Counted from the first letter of the stretch, positions 8,233 through 17,815 are shown. The stretch is 64,000 nt of DNA from Clostridia bacterium (GCA_025997155.1 BNUF01000001.1:1-64000); one strand, 5' to 3'. Numbers and translations are program-made. The notes: generated from the sequence alone by a model not told the origin.

Positions 8233-8361
8233 ATGCTTATTCTCGACCAGATACGCAAACTCTGCAACAAGGTATTGTGGCTCGACCACGAAACGCAAAT
8301 GACCTTCGGCGGAATAATCTCCGTCACGGATTCTTACGAGAACTTTAAGGAGTGTACCCAA
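8233..8361 (+). pseudogene. 3' remnant of a wzt ATPase gene
   Basis: The encoded DQIRKLCNKVLWLDH and following 30 residues align with the last 38 residues of the intact Wzt at 17.6 kb (EQIRKMCNKVLWLNH, then an acidic tail). No Walker motifs remain. It is in frame with the downstream HAD gene and an ATG at 8233 could give a fusion, but a better start with AAGGAG lies at 8362. It marks the left edge of the cassette inserted between wzm and wzt. Confidence 0.85.
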
Positions 8362-11300
8362 ATGAAAAATACGGCAAGAGATAATATATTATCCGCCATT
8401 TTAGACGAAAACATAAAGGTAGTTAGTTTTGATATTTTTGATACGCTTTTACTGCGTCCCGTAATAGCTCCTACAGATTTGTTTACTCTCGTGGCAAGAC
8501 GCGCAAAGGTCGATAACTGGTTCACTCAGGCGCGTATAAGCGCGGAGTCCATAGCGCGGGCGAACCGTCCCGAGGGCGTATGCGATATACATATAGACGA
8601 CATATACACACAAATGGAGCGCGTTACAGGCGACAAGACCCTGTGCGCCATCCTCAAAAAAACGGAGCTCGACATAGAATACGAGTACTTGTATCCCCGC
8701 AAATTCGCCAAAAAAATGTACGAGGGCGCGTTAGCGTTCGGAAAAGAAGTTATAATAATTTCTGACATGTATCTTCCGCTTGAGTTCCTTCAAAAAGTTC
8801 TTGTGAAAAACGGGTACAACGGTCATAGCCGCCTGTATCTGTCAAACCACGACAACGCCTCAAAAGGCAACGGGCTGTTATTTAACACAGTCATAGACGA
8901 TTTTTCAAAAAAAGGCGTGTCCAAAGACCAGATTATACATATAGGCGATAACATTCACGCCGATGTTAAAATGGCGCGTGAAATGGGGCTGTCGGCGTTC
9001 CATATGCCGAAAACGACCGACGTTTTCCGAGGCAAAATAAGGCTTAAACGGCTAATCGACCATTCCTCCTTAGGCGACGACAAGATTCTTCTGGGATTTT
9101 TGGCGAACAGAATGTTTGACGACCCTTTTATGCCGTTTCCTTTCAACAAAAATGCCGTCTATGAGGGATTACCCGACTATTTCGGCATGGTTTTATTCGG
9201 ACCTCTGATGCTTATTTTTTCAAAGTATCTCGCTGAAAGCGTTATTGAAAACGGCATAGAAAAAATGATTTTTTGTGCGCGGGATAACTATATACCTCAG
9301 AAAATCTTTCATATGATGAAAAAGGCGTACCCTGAACTTGCGGACACGCGTGACGGCGTGGCGCATTTGTCTCGTGCCGTGCGCTACCTTTGTACCGACA
9401 GTATAGATAAATTCCTAACGAGTTTTACAACGTTCCCAGACCATGCTCTGACCGTTTCCGCGTTTATACGCCAAAGGCTTTTTCCCGAGGGGAACGACTA
9501 TGGAGAGATTTTGGCAATATTTCAAGATAACGGCTATATCTCCGAAAACGACAAAATAGCCGACAAAAACAAGGTGCTCGCTTTTGTAGACCAACTGTAT
9601 CCCTATGTATTTAAGAACGCGTCAAAAAGAAAAAAGGTTATAGGGGAATATTGCCGCGAAATTTTTGGGGACGGCGCGAAAACCGCCGTTTTTGACGTGG
9701 GCTACAGAGGCACGGTCGGGCGGTTTCTTAAAAACGAATTTAATATAGACGTGTCGACATATCACCTATACAACGATATAGGGCTTTACCGCGGAAGTAC
9801 AAAAACTAAAGTCCACAGTTTTATCTGGGCGGATTTCTACAGACACCCCGCGGCAATCAGGAATTTTTTGGTAGAACTTGTAATAAGCAGTTATGACGGC
9901 AGCACGCTTGATATAAAAAAGAACGGCGGCAAATTCGAGATAGTAAAAAGCGAGGCGCAAGAACCGTCTGACGCGCTTTTTGAGATTCAAGAGAGTATAC
10001 TTAGTTTTTGCGGCGATTTTATTGATATGTTTCAAAAAGACCTTAACGTTCTCAGCTTCGACAGGGTTCTGTTCTTTAATTACTTAATGTGGTTTTTGGA
10101 CACGAAACCGACCGAAATTGACGCGGGGCTTTTTGGCAAACTTTCTATGTTTGACAGTATGTCGGACAGCTCCTACAATTTTGAACGCTGGAAAGAAGTT
10201 TGGTATAAGCCCGTTCCCGAGAAGCCGATTGTGTACGCTCCTAATATACCTAATCAGCATCTTTTGGGTTCTGCCAGACTGTACAAGATAGCCCGCGACC
10301 TAAAATGGAGATTCAGAGAAGAACTGTATATGCGCAACATTCTCGACCCGCTTTTTTCAAACGAAATCGACATATTCCTTGAAGGTCTGAAAGATATTAA
10401 AACGGACGGCAATAAACCCGTCTTGTTTGTGGGTACGCTTTTCGGGTTCGACAAAGGAACGCTCGATTACCTGAAACGTATTCAGTTAAATTTTAAGTCG
10501 CATAGTTTTGTGATGCTCTCTACGACCGACACGCCGAAACAGCGTGCCTCTGAAATGGGATTTCCCGTCGTTCAAACGCCGTCGCCTTTTTTGTATCGGC
10601 GGTTTAAACAGACCGGGGATATATATATACCAAGCAAAATACGGGGCGAATTAGCCAAAAAGCCGTATCTTCTCAATATAGTTGAAAATATTTATAAAAA
10701 AGCGAACGGTGTCCCGCAGAAATCATATATAAAACTTATGGTATACTATGCCGAGAGGTTTTTTAACAGCGTGCTTGATATAATAAATCCCGAATATGTG
10801 ATTATGTGGAATCAGTTCGCCGAATTAAACGCCGTATACAACCATGTTTGCGAAAACAAAAAAGTAACGCCGCTGTATATGGAATTCGGGTCGTTTCCCG
10901 GCACTTTCGCGCTCGATACCGTCGGACAAATGGGAGAGAACCCTATTTCGGTAAACCCCCGCGAGTTTTTAAAACTCCCTGTTGACAGCTCCGAGCTACG
11001 AGAAGCTGAAGAAATACTTGAATATCTCAAGAATACGAAACTAAACCGCAATATTCAGACGGGGACAAACGAAGTTTCTGAACTTCTTAAAAAAATCGAC
11101 CCTGAACGCAAGGTCGTATTCTATGCGGGGCAGAACGATTTTGAATCAGGGCTGTTTCCGTATACGGAAAAGTCTAAAAAATATCATTCCCCGACGTTCA
11201 AAACTTCGGATGACGCGGCGTTATACCTATATGAAATCTCAAAAAAGAACGGCTGGAATTTCGTATATAAACCTCACCCGCGCACACTTATAGAACGCGG

Positions 11301-11682
11301 GCTTAATCAGTATCCCGAGGATATGATTGTCGTTAAAGGTATCGACATAAACGAGATGATAGACTTGTCGTCAGTTTGCGTGACGATTCTTTCACAGACG
11401 GCGTATGTGTCGCTTATACGGCAAAAGCCGACGCTGCTTTTGGGTTATCTTCAGCTTAGGGAGAAAGGCTGCTGTTATGAGGCGTATGAGAAAGACAAAA
11501 TAGAGGAAGCATTAAAAAACGCGCTTGAATACGGATTTACAGAGGAACAGCAACGGGCGTTTTACAAGCATACCGCGCAGATGCTTAAATATGTTCTGTA
11601 TGACGACGCGACCCCCCGCGATATTCGTTTCGGTAAAAGCACGCCTGACTGCGCCGCGTTTATCGAGGGGATAAGAGAATGA
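8362..11682 (+). CDS. HAD-domain (COG5610-like) protein fused to a capsule-synthesis-like glycosyltransferase region
   Basis: About 1106 residues. I choose ATG 8362 (AAGGAG 10 bp upstream) rather than 8233, which would add a wzt remnant. The first 250 residues are a HAD fold: SFDIFDTLL holds the nucleophile Asp, IIISDMYLP follows, and HIGDNIHADV is the acidic motif. A middle region of unclear type follows. The last 400 residues look like a GT-B capsule polysaccharide enzyme (LYMEFGSFPGTF, then YKPHPRT). Such proteins occur in capsule loci; the HAD part may bind or hydrolyse a phosphorylated sugar. Its stop overlaps the next ATG (ATGA), so they are co-translated. Confidence 0.75.
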   Translation: MKNTARDNILSAILDENIKVVSFDIFDTLLLRPVIAPTDLFTLVARRAKVDNWFTQARISAESIARANRPEGVCDIHIDDIYTQMERVTGDKTLCAILKKTELDIEYEYLYPRKFAKKMYEGALAFGKEVIIISDMYLPLEFLQKVLVKNGYNGHSRLYLSNHDNASKGNGLLFNTVIDDFSKKGVSKDQIIHIGDNIHADVKMAREMGLSAFHMPKTTDVFRGKIRLKRLIDHSSLGDDKILLGFLANRMFDDPFMPFPFNKNAVYEGLPDYFGMVLFGPLMLIFSKYLAESVIENGIEKMIFCARDNYIPQKIFHMMKKAYPELADTRDGVAHLSRAVRYLCTDSIDKFLTSFTTFPDHALTVSAFIRQRLFPEGNDYGEILAIFQDNGYISENDKIADKNKVLAFVDQLYPYVFKNASKRKKVIGEYCREIFGDGAKTAVFDVGYRGTVGRFLKNEFNIDVSTYHLYNDIGLYRGSTKTKVHSFIWADFYRHPAAIRNFLVELVISSYDGSTLDIKKNGGKFEIVKSEAQEPSDALFEIQESILSFCGDFIDMFQKDLNVLSFDRVLFFNYLMWFLDTKPTEIDAGLFGKLSMFDSMSDSSYNFERWKEVWYKPVPEKPIVYAPNIPNQHLLGSARLYKIARDLKWRFREELYMRNILDPLFSNEIDIFLEGLKDIKTDGNKPVLFVGTLFGFDKGTLDYLKRIQLNFKSHSFVMLSTTDTPKQRASEMGFPVVQTPSPFLYRRFKQTGDIYIPSKIRGELAKKPYLLNIVENIYKKANGVPQKSYIKLMVYYAERFFNSVLDIINPEYVIMWNQFAELNAVYNHVCENKKVTPLYMEFGSFPGTFALDTVGQMGENPISVNPREFLKLPVDSSELREAEEILEYLKNTKLNRNIQTGTNEVSELLKKIDPERKVVFYAGQNDFESGLFPYTEKSKKYHSPTFKTSDDAALYLYEISKKNGWNFVYKPHPRTLIERGLNQYPEDMIVVKGIDINEMIDLSSVCVTILSQTAYVSLIRQKPTLLLGYLQLREKGCCYEAYEKDKIEEALKNALEYGFTEEQQRAFYKHTAQMLKYVLYDDATPRDIRFGKSTPDCAAFIEGIRE

Positions 11683-13607
11683 AAAGTTTAAAACAAAGCC
11701 TTATGAACTTCGTAATCGACAAAAACCCGATTGTAAGGGAAGAATTTTTTGAGGTCTATGACGCGAAGACGCATACCCGCCTTGAACTTCTTGCTGTTCT
11801 GATAAGGCTTAACATAAAATACCGCGTACTTAAGGCTAAAAAAACCGCACCCGCGCCGTGCGCGAACGGCGCGGAATCGGAAAACCCCAAGCGCGTCCCG
11901 CCGGAGAAGTTTGCCGGGACGCTGGGGGATTTCGGCGTTGTTTCTTTTGACGTGTTCGACACGCTCCTTTTTCGTCCTTTCGCCTCTCCGACGGATTTAT
12001 TTTTCTTTGTGGGGGAAAAACTCGGGGTATGCGATTTTAATTCCATTCGCCAAACGTCCGAAAGAAAGGCGCGGGAACAAAAAGACGAGGCGACGCTCCT
12101 TGATATTTATACTGAAATCGAGAAAATCACAAAAATTGACAGAGAGGACGGAATGAGGGCGGAGTTTGAGACGGAACTTGAGTTTATTATGCCTAATCCT
12201 TATATGACTGAGGTATTTAAGCATATAAAGGGGAAAGTCATAGCTATTTCGGATATGTACCTGCCCGCCGGTATGATACGGGCGTTGCTTGAAAAATGCG
12301 GATTTTACCCCGATAAGATATATGTTTCATGCGAATACGGTTTTGGAAAGTCAAGCGGGGAATTGTTTCGCGCCGCGCAAAAAGATTTTCCAAAGTTTTG
12401 CCACGTAGGCGACAACCCGTTAGCCGATGTAAAAGCGCCGCGAAAGTTGGGTATTACCGCCTTTTATTACGAAAACGTAAACAGATTAGGCAAAGCCTAC
12501 CGAGCCGAATCTATGAGCCTTCTGACGGGCTCGGCGTACAAGGGGATAGTAAACACCCATATCCACAACGGCTTTGTATACTCCCCGCAATATGAATACG
12601 GTTATATATGCGGAGGGCTGTACGTTTTGGGGTTTTGCCGATTTATACACGAGTACGCGAAACGGCACGGCATAGACAAGATACTTTTTTTGGCGCGGGA
12701 CGGTTACATTTACCAAAAAGTGTTCAGACTTATGTTTGACGACATAGATGACGAGTATGTTTATTGGTCGCGAATCGCTAATATGAAAACTTTAACAACC
12801 GGAATATATGGTTTTATCAATTATGTTAAACACGTGAAAAACACTAAAATATCTTCAATTCTAAGCGCGTACGATTTGGACGAGATTCTGCCAAACCTTA
12901 AAAATTTTAACCTTTCGGCGGAGGACGTTATCATTTTTGAAAATATGGAAAACTTTGAAAAATTTATGTATTCAAACAGCGGCGTTATATTAAAAAAAGC
13001 CGAAATTCAGCGCGAGTTCGCGAAAAAGTATTTTTCGCAGGTTAAAAATAAAAATGTGTGTATAGTCGATGTGGGGTGGGGCGGAACTTGCGTTATCGGG
13101 TTGTCGCGGATTTTGAGGGAATTTGCGAAAGATGTAAATGCAATAGTGGCGGGGAATGTGGAATCTTCTTTCAACGTCATTGCAAATATTACTCCGTATA
13201 TCTTCTCGTCCGCGCTTAACAGGGATATTTACGACAGCCACGTCAAAAAATTCACTAAAAATGCCGATTTCTTTGAAATCTTTACACAAGCTCCTCACGC
13301 GTCTTTCGCGGGGTGGGATAAAAACGGCGAATTTATTTTTGACGTTGAGGAAACCAAAAATTACGGTATAGTCAAAGAGGTTCACGAGGGGATATATGAC
13401 TTCGCCAAAACGTATAAAGACGTTTTTAAAAAATACCCTTTCATGTATGACATATCGGGGCATGACGCTTATATGCCGTTTATGACGGCTGCGCGGGACA
13501 TTGCGTACATGAAAAAGCTATTCGGGGAATTCACTATAAGCAGGCACGCGGGACGCGGAAACGCGCTAAAAACGACACTCAGCGACGAGATAAACGCAAT
13601 TGACTAA
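11679..13607 (+). CDS. HAD-domain (COG5610-like) protein, paralogue of the preceding N-terminus
   Basis: 642 residues; the ATG overlaps the previous stop by four bases. Residues about 85-280 repeat the HAD domain of the upstream protein: SFDVFDTLLFRP, AISDMYLPAGM and HVGDNPLADVKAP. The remaining half (FLARDGYIYQKVF, VDVGWGGTC) resembles the conserved C-terminal region found in these predicted hydrolases of polysaccharide loci. It has no signal peptide or membrane segment. The neighbourhood supports a cytoplasmic glycan-assembly role, but the reaction is unknown. Tandem placement suggests an old domain duplication. Confidence 0.75.
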   Translation: MKSLKQSLMNFVIDKNPIVREEFFEVYDAKTHTRLELLAVLIRLNIKYRVLKAKKTAPAPCANGAESENPKRVPPEKFAGTLGDFGVVSFDVFDTLLFRPFASPTDLFFFVGEKLGVCDFNSIRQTSERKAREQKDEATLLDIYTEIEKITKIDREDGMRAEFETELEFIMPNPYMTEVFKHIKGKVIAISDMYLPAGMIRALLEKCGFYPDKIYVSCEYGFGKSSGELFRAAQKDFPKFCHVGDNPLADVKAPRKLGITAFYYENVNRLGKAYRAESMSLLTGSAYKGIVNTHIHNGFVYSPQYEYGYICGGLYVLGFCRFIHEYAKRHGIDKILFLARDGYIYQKVFRLMFDDIDDEYVYWSRIANMKTLTTGIYGFINYVKHVKNTKISSILSAYDLDEILPNLKNFNLSAEDVIIFENMENFEKFMYSNSGVILKKAEIQREFAKKYFSQVKNKNVCIVDVGWGGTCVIGLSRILREFAKDVNAIVAGNVESSFNVIANITPYIFSSALNRDIYDSHVKKFTKNADFFEIFTQAPHASFAGWDKNGEFIFDVEETKNYGIVKEVHEGIYDFAKTYKDVFKKYPFMYDISGHDAYMPFMTAARDIAYMKKLFGEFTISRHAGRGNALKTTLSDEINAID

Positions 13608-13653
13608 AATTCTGCTTAAGGTTATACTTGAAAATACAAGAAAGGAGAAATTT

Positions 13654-15255
13654 ATGTACAGCTATCCTGAATTATTAAAAAAAGACATTTATTTGACAGA
13701 AAACGGCAAATTTAAGGACGACATACAGAGTTTTTTCAGTGACCTGAATTTTAAGGAGTATGACAAAAAGACGGCGGACGGCGTTATTGTTATATGCTCC
13801 TTCGACGTTGACGAGTGGAAGGAACGCCTTGAAACCGAGGGACTCGTTTACGAAAAAGATTTTATTTACGGAACAGACCTTATAAAGCTCGTGGACGAAA
13901 CGGAAACTTTTCACATTGCCCAAGAAGCTAAAGGGAAAAAGGTAATAGTTATGGGTGTCGGCGAACGGTGTCAGTCGCTGATACAAAACAACCCGAACTT
14001 GCGTATTGATTATTTCATAGACGCGGACGCGAAAAATTCCCTTTTTCATACGCATGAAAAGCCGTATCCTATAGACAAACTCAAAAAAGAAACGCGCGGC
14101 GAATTTGTTCTTATCGTTACGGCAAGCAATATTCCCGCTTCCAAAACCGCCCTAGAAAATTTAGGGCTTGAATTCGGCGACGATTTTTGGTTTTACAATT
14201 TTGAAGAAGTAACGGCGATTTTGGAACACAAGAAACCCGCGCTTTCGGAACTTTTAACAAATACAATCAAAGCTCCCGCTAAATATAAATTAAAATGCTC
14301 GTACAACAGCAAGGTTCTCGACCTCAATAACTCCGGCTGGCTGCGGGCTTGCTGCGCTATGATTTCCCTGCCTTTGGGAAATTTGTGTTACAACAGCGTT
14401 TCGGGGCTTTTGCGCTCCGTACACACAAAAATAATAGTCCTTAGTATCCGTAACAACACATATGTTTTTTGCGCGCCAAGATGTAACTTTATGTCAAGCA
14501 AAGACAGTTTGGCGCAAGACGGCGAAAAAGTTCCGCGAAAAGAAGAAACGCTGCTGCCTATTTCAAAATTTACCCTTGCTCTTTCGTATGACCATTCGTG
14601 CAACCTTGAATGTAAGTCATGCCGAAAACAAAAAATTCTAACTCCGCCGGGAAACCCCGACACACTCGATTTAATCCACAGCGAGGTTATACGCGAACTC
14701 CCGAATATCGAATCTTTTATCATCGGATACGGCGAAGTTTTTTTCAGCAAGTATTACAGAGAAGTCGTGTTTGAAAAGAACCCCAGTGACTCGATTAAAT
14801 TTTTTACAAACGGTATGCTTTTTAACGAGGAAACGTGGGAAAAGATAAAACACAAATACAAAAACGTAAGCCTGACAATATCTATGGACGGAATCACAAA
14901 AGAAACTTTTGAATACCTTCGCGGCGGCAACTTTGAAGTTTTTACAAAAAATATAGAACTTGCCGGTCGGTTACGCGCAAACAACGAAATCCAGTATTTT
15001 GAAACTAATTTCGTAGTACAAAAAGATAATTTTAGGCAAATGGTCGGAATGGTAGTTCTTGGGAAAAAGCTAAACGTCGATTTGATATGTTTCAACAAAA
15101 TAAACAACTTTACCTACACGACGGAAGAATTTCTCGAGCTTGACGTTTACAACCCAAAACATAAACTCCATGACGAACTTGTCGCGATAGTTTCTAACCC
15201 TCTATTCAAACAAAAGGGCGTATATGTAAAAAATATAGAAAATTTAGTGAAATAG
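13654..15255 (+). CDS. radical SAM enzyme with N-terminal Rossmann-like module
   Basis: 533 residues from ATG 13654, chosen because AAAGGAG lies 7 bp upstream; a longer frame to 13600 has no site. Residues 85-190 form a nucleotide-binding-like module (KKVIVMGVGERCQSL, then DYFIDADAKN). The radical SAM core starts near residue 315 with CNLECKSC, the CX3CX2C cluster motif, and includes FFTNGMLF and ISMDGITKETF. The enzyme should cleave S-adenosylmethionine and modify a sugar or peptide attached to the glycan pathway. A similar module-swap architecture occurs at 35.7-37.0 kb, where the Rossmann part is C-terminal. Substrate unknown. Confidence 0.8.
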   Translation: MYSYPELLKKDIYLTENGKFKDDIQSFFSDLNFKEYDKKTADGVIVICSFDVDEWKERLETEGLVYEKDFIYGTDLIKLVDETETFHIAQEAKGKKVIVMGVGERCQSLIQNNPNLRIDYFIDADAKNSLFHTHEKPYPIDKLKKETRGEFVLIVTASNIPASKTALENLGLEFGDDFWFYNFEEVTAILEHKKPALSELLTNTIKAPAKYKLKCSYNSKVLDLNNSGWLRACCAMISLPLGNLCYNSVSGLLRSVHTKIIVLSIRNNTYVFCAPRCNFMSSKDSLAQDGEKVPRKEETLLPISKFTLALSYDHSCNLECKSCRKQKILTPPGNPDTLDLIHSEVIRELPNIESFIIGYGEVFFSKYYREVVFEKNPSDSIKFFTNGMLFNEETWEKIKHKYKNVSLTISMDGITKETFEYLRGGNFEVFTKNIELAGRLRANNEIQYFETNFVVQKDNFRQMVGMVVLGKKLNVDLICFNKINNFTYTTEEFLELDVYNPKHKLHDELVAIVSNPLFKQKGVYVKNIENLVK

Positions 15256-15302
15256 TATAAATTTAAGCCCAAAGAACCAAAAGTTTATCACAAGAGGGAA
15301 AT

Positions 15303-15794
15303 ATGAAAAAGTACCTGACGCTGTGCAAGAGGGCGATTAACCCGAAAAACTGGCGGGATATTTACAACGAGTACCGTGAACTTACTATGTATTTTTTTGT
15401 GGGCGTCGCGACAACCGCCGTTTCTTTTGCCGTTTATTATATTTTTCGCGCGCTTTTACTGCACTTTATGAACTCGGAAAAAACTACTGTCCCCGTCGTC
15501 GCGTCTTGGATTTTTTCCGTAACTTTCGCGTATATTATGAACCGTGTTTTTGTGTTTAGGAGTACGGCAAGAGGAAAAATCAGGATTTTGAAAGAAGTTT
15601 TTTTGTTCTTTGCTATGAGGATAATTACACTTCTTTCAGATATTTTTATAATGTATTTATTAGTCGATTTGACGAATATGCATAACGCCGTGTATGAATT
15701 TTTCGTCAAATGCGCGTCAAATATTATCGTTCTCGTCTTGAATTATATTTTCGGCAAAAAAATTGTATTTAGGGATAAGTCTAAAGAGGTGTGA
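15303..15794 (+). CDS. GtrA family membrane protein
   Basis: 163 residues with four hydrophobic segments and the family's YFFVGVATTAVSFAVYY start and FAYIMNRVFVF motif. GtrA proteins are thought to flip polyprenyl-phosphate-linked sugars across the membrane. The next gene is the GtrB partner, three bases away, so the pair would make and flip an undecaprenyl-phosphate sugar for side-chain addition. AGAGGGAAAT precedes the ATG. Confidence 0.88.
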   Translation: MKKYLTLCKRAINPKNWRDIYNEYRELTMYFFVGVATTAVSFAVYYIFRALLLHFMNSEKTTVPVVASWIFSVTFAYIMNRVFVFRSTARGKIRILKEVFLFFAMRIITLLSDIFIMYLLVDLTNMHNAVYEFFVKCASNIIVLVLNYIFGKKIVFRDKSKEV

Positions 15795-15796
15795 CT

Positions 15797-16741
15797 ATGG
15801 ATAAGGTTTTATATCTGGTTGTTCCTTGCTATAACGAAGAAGAAGTTTTGCGCGAAACCGCCTCTCGCGTAAAAGAAAAATTGATGTCGCTAATCAAAGA
15901 GGGAGCTGTTTCGGGGGAGAGCCGCGTTTGTTTTGTTAATGACGGCTCAAAAGATAAAACGTGGGAAATAATTACCGACCTTTTTCATAACGGCGAATAT
16001 TTTGCCGGCGTAAATCTTTCGCGCAACCGAGGACACCAAAACGCGATACTGGCGGGAATGATGACTGCCAAAACCTACGCCGACTACATAATCACAATGG
16101 ACGCGGACTTGCAGGACGACATTAACGCCCTTGACGAAATGGTCGGCAAAGCAAACGAAGGGGCTGACATTGTTTACGGCGTTCGGAGCGCGCGAAAAAC
16201 GGACACATTTTTTAAGCGGTTTACGGCGGAGGGGTTTTATAAGGTTATGAAACTTCTGGGCGTTGACATCGTATTCAACCACGCGGACTATCGGCTTATG
16301 ACAAAACGCGTTGTAAACGCCCTTGAAGATTATCACGAGGTTAATCTGTTCCTGCGCGGAATAATACCCTTGATTGGTTTCAAAAGCGACGTCGTTTACT
16401 ATGAACGCGCCGAACGTTTCGCGGGGGAGAGTAAATATCCGCTTAAAAAAATGCTGTCCTTAGCTTTTGACGGTGTTACTTCTTTTAGCTTGAAACCGCT
16501 TAAATTAGTGTCGGTATTCGGCGGACTGTCCTTTTTGTTCGGTATAGCAATGCTTATATACGCTCTCTACTCCTACTTTTCGGGAATCTCCACCAACGGT
16601 TGGGCGAGCCTTATGTGTGCGATATCTATACTGAGCGGGCTTAATATGTTTTTTATGGGGATTGTCGGAGAGTATGTCGGCAAAATTTACCTTGAAACAA
16701 AACAAAGACCGCGTTATATTGTTGAGGAGTTTTTGAAATAA
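15797..16741 (+). CDS. GtrB-like polyprenyl-phosphate glycosyltransferase
   Basis: 314 residues. The GT2 domain opens with LVVPCYNEEEVL, then FVNDGSKDKTW, MDADLQDD (metal site) and ESKYPLKKM; two C-terminal membrane helices follow, as in DPM1/GtrB proteins. ATG 15797 has AAAGAGG 7 bp upstream; the GTG at 15791 would be closer to it and is less likely. The reaction expected is transfer of a sugar from UDP or GDP to undecaprenyl phosphate, for use with GtrA. It ends the cassette inserted between wzm and wzt, 80 bp before a strong terminator. Confidence 0.88.
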   Translation: MDKVLYLVVPCYNEEEVLRETASRVKEKLMSLIKEGAVSGESRVCFVNDGSKDKTWEIITDLFHNGEYFAGVNLSRNRGHQNAILAGMMTAKTYADYIITMDADLQDDINALDEMVGKANEGADIVYGVRSARKTDTFFKRFTAEGFYKVMKLLGVDIVFNHADYRLMTKRVVNALEDYHEVNLFLRGIIPLIGFKSDVVYYERAERFAGESKYPLKKMLSLAFDGVTSFSLKPLKLVSVFGGLSFLFGIAMLIYALYSYFSGISTNGWASLMCAISILSGLNMFFMGIVGEYVGKIYLETKQRPRYIVEEFLK

Positions 16742-16820
16742 CGGGCTTATGCTCATTATAATTTATACTATTTCAGAGATTGGAGCCCGGGAAATAGACG
16801 CTTTTCTCGATGCACGTCAC

Positions 16821-16853
16821 ACAGATTGCCGTGGTTGCGGCAATCTGTTTTTT
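16821..16853 (+). terminator. intrinsic terminator after the gtrB-like gene
   Basis: Ten-bp stem CAGATTGCCG / CGGCAATCTG with a six-base loop, followed by TTTTTT. It contains the -35 box of the wzt promoter. Confidence 0.93.
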
Positions 16854-16863
16854 ATAGTATAAT
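16835..16863 (+). promoter_or_regulatory. promoter of the wzt transcript
   Basis: TTGCGG, 17-bp spacer, TATAAT. As at 4276, the -35 box lies within the preceding terminator stem and the -10 box is inside AGTATAATTGACACAAA. The transcript would carry the wzm remnant as its leader. Confidence 0.65.
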
Positions 16864-16879
16864 TGACACAAATTGTTAT

Positions 16880-16978
16880 TATAACGATACAGTGCCGTCG
16901 CTCGGGTTTCATCTGCTTGCATTCGGATGCGCGGCAGTCGTTCTTCTAATCGGCGCGTTAATCTACAAAAAACTTTAG
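16880..16978 (+). pseudogene. 3' remnant of a second wzm permease gene
   Basis: Reading from YYNDTVPSLGFHLLAFG to IYKKL and a stop, these roughly 33 codons align with the extreme C-terminus of the complete Wzm at 8.1-8.2 kb but differ at many residues. The rest of the gene is absent. The stop is followed by the intact wzt 10 bp later, the normal gene order, so this is the right edge of the inserted cassette. Confidence 0.85.
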
Positions 16979-16988
16979 CGGGTGAAAA

Positions 16989-17735
16989 ATGGCTGAAATC
17001 GTAATCGACGCAAGAAACGTATCGGTTAAATATATAATAGGCGACTTAAAAGAAATCGGACTCAAGGACTTTGTAATAAAAAAACTCAGGTGTGATTATA
17101 ACATTCAGGAATTTTTTGCGGTCAACGACGTTACTTTTTCTATGGAACGCGGGGATTTTCTCGGTATCGTCGGGACTAACGGCGCGGGAAAATCGACGCT
17201 TCTCAAAGTCATCACACAAATTATGCGTCCAAGCATGGGTACAATCGGGGTAAACGGTAAAATCGCCGCCCTTCTTGAGCTGGGGTCGGGATTCGACAAC
17301 GAGTTGACCGTCAAAGAAAACGTGTATCTTCGCGGGGCAATGCTCGGATATACCAGAGACTTCATAAATCAAAAATACGAAGAAATCATAGATTTCGCGG
17401 AACTTCGGGGATTTGAAAACAGATACTTCAGAACTCTTTCCTCGGGAATGAAGTCAAGAATCGCGTTCTCAATCTCGTGCCTTGTCGAACCCGAAATACT
17501 GATACTCGATGAAGTCCTTTCCGTGGGCGACGGAGCTTTCCGCGAAAAAAGCGAAAACAAAATGCAGGAAATAATTGGAAACGGAGTCGCGACAATCCTT
17601 GTCTCTCACTCCCTTGAACAGATACGCAAAATGTGCAACAAAGTTCTTTGGCTAAATCACGGTTGCCAAGTCGCTTTTGGCGAGACGGAAGAAATATGTG
17701 ACGCATACGAGGAATTTCTTAAAGAAAAGCGTTAG
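16989..17735 (+). CDS. wzt: polysaccharide ABC transporter ATP-binding protein
   Basis: 248 residues. Walker A GTNGAGKST at about residue 63, signature LSSGMKSR at about 150, Walker B ILILDEV at about 170 and a switch His in LVSHSLEQ are all intact. There is no C-terminal carbohydrate-binding domain, so it is the short type that exports a glycan without end-group recognition. Its partner should be the complete Wzm at 7.4 kb, now separated by 8.8 kb. Expression is probably from its own promoter at 16835. The recombinase gene follows within 25 bp. Confidence 0.92.
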   Translation: MAEIVIDARNVSVKYIIGDLKEIGLKDFVIKKLRCDYNIQEFFAVNDVTFSMERGDFLGIVGTNGAGKSTLLKVITQIMRPSMGTIGVNGKIAALLELGSGFDNELTVKENVYLRGAMLGYTRDFINQKYEEIIDFAELRGFENRYFRTLSSGMKSRIAFSISCLVEPEILILDEVLSVGDGAFREKSENKMQEIIGNGVATILVSHSLEQIRKMCNKVLWLNHGCQVAFGETEEICDAYEEFLKEKR

Positions 17736-17744
17736 AGCGGCGAA

Positions 17745-17815
17745 AGGACTATATATGTATGAGTACATACACAGACGTATATACACATAATGATATACAC
17801 ATACACATAACGGAC
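17745..17815. repeat. TATACACATA repeat cluster II
   Basis: Several TATACACATA-like units (for example at 17778 and 17795) overlie the start of the recombinase gene, so residues 3-19 of that protein (TYTDVYTHNDIHIHI) are encoded by repeats. The unit matches clusters I, III and IV. Confidence 0.78.

Noticed and set aside
8233-8361. Start of the HAD protein at 8233
   Set aside because: The first 43 codons match the Wzt C-terminus and a good RBS with ATG lies at 8362.
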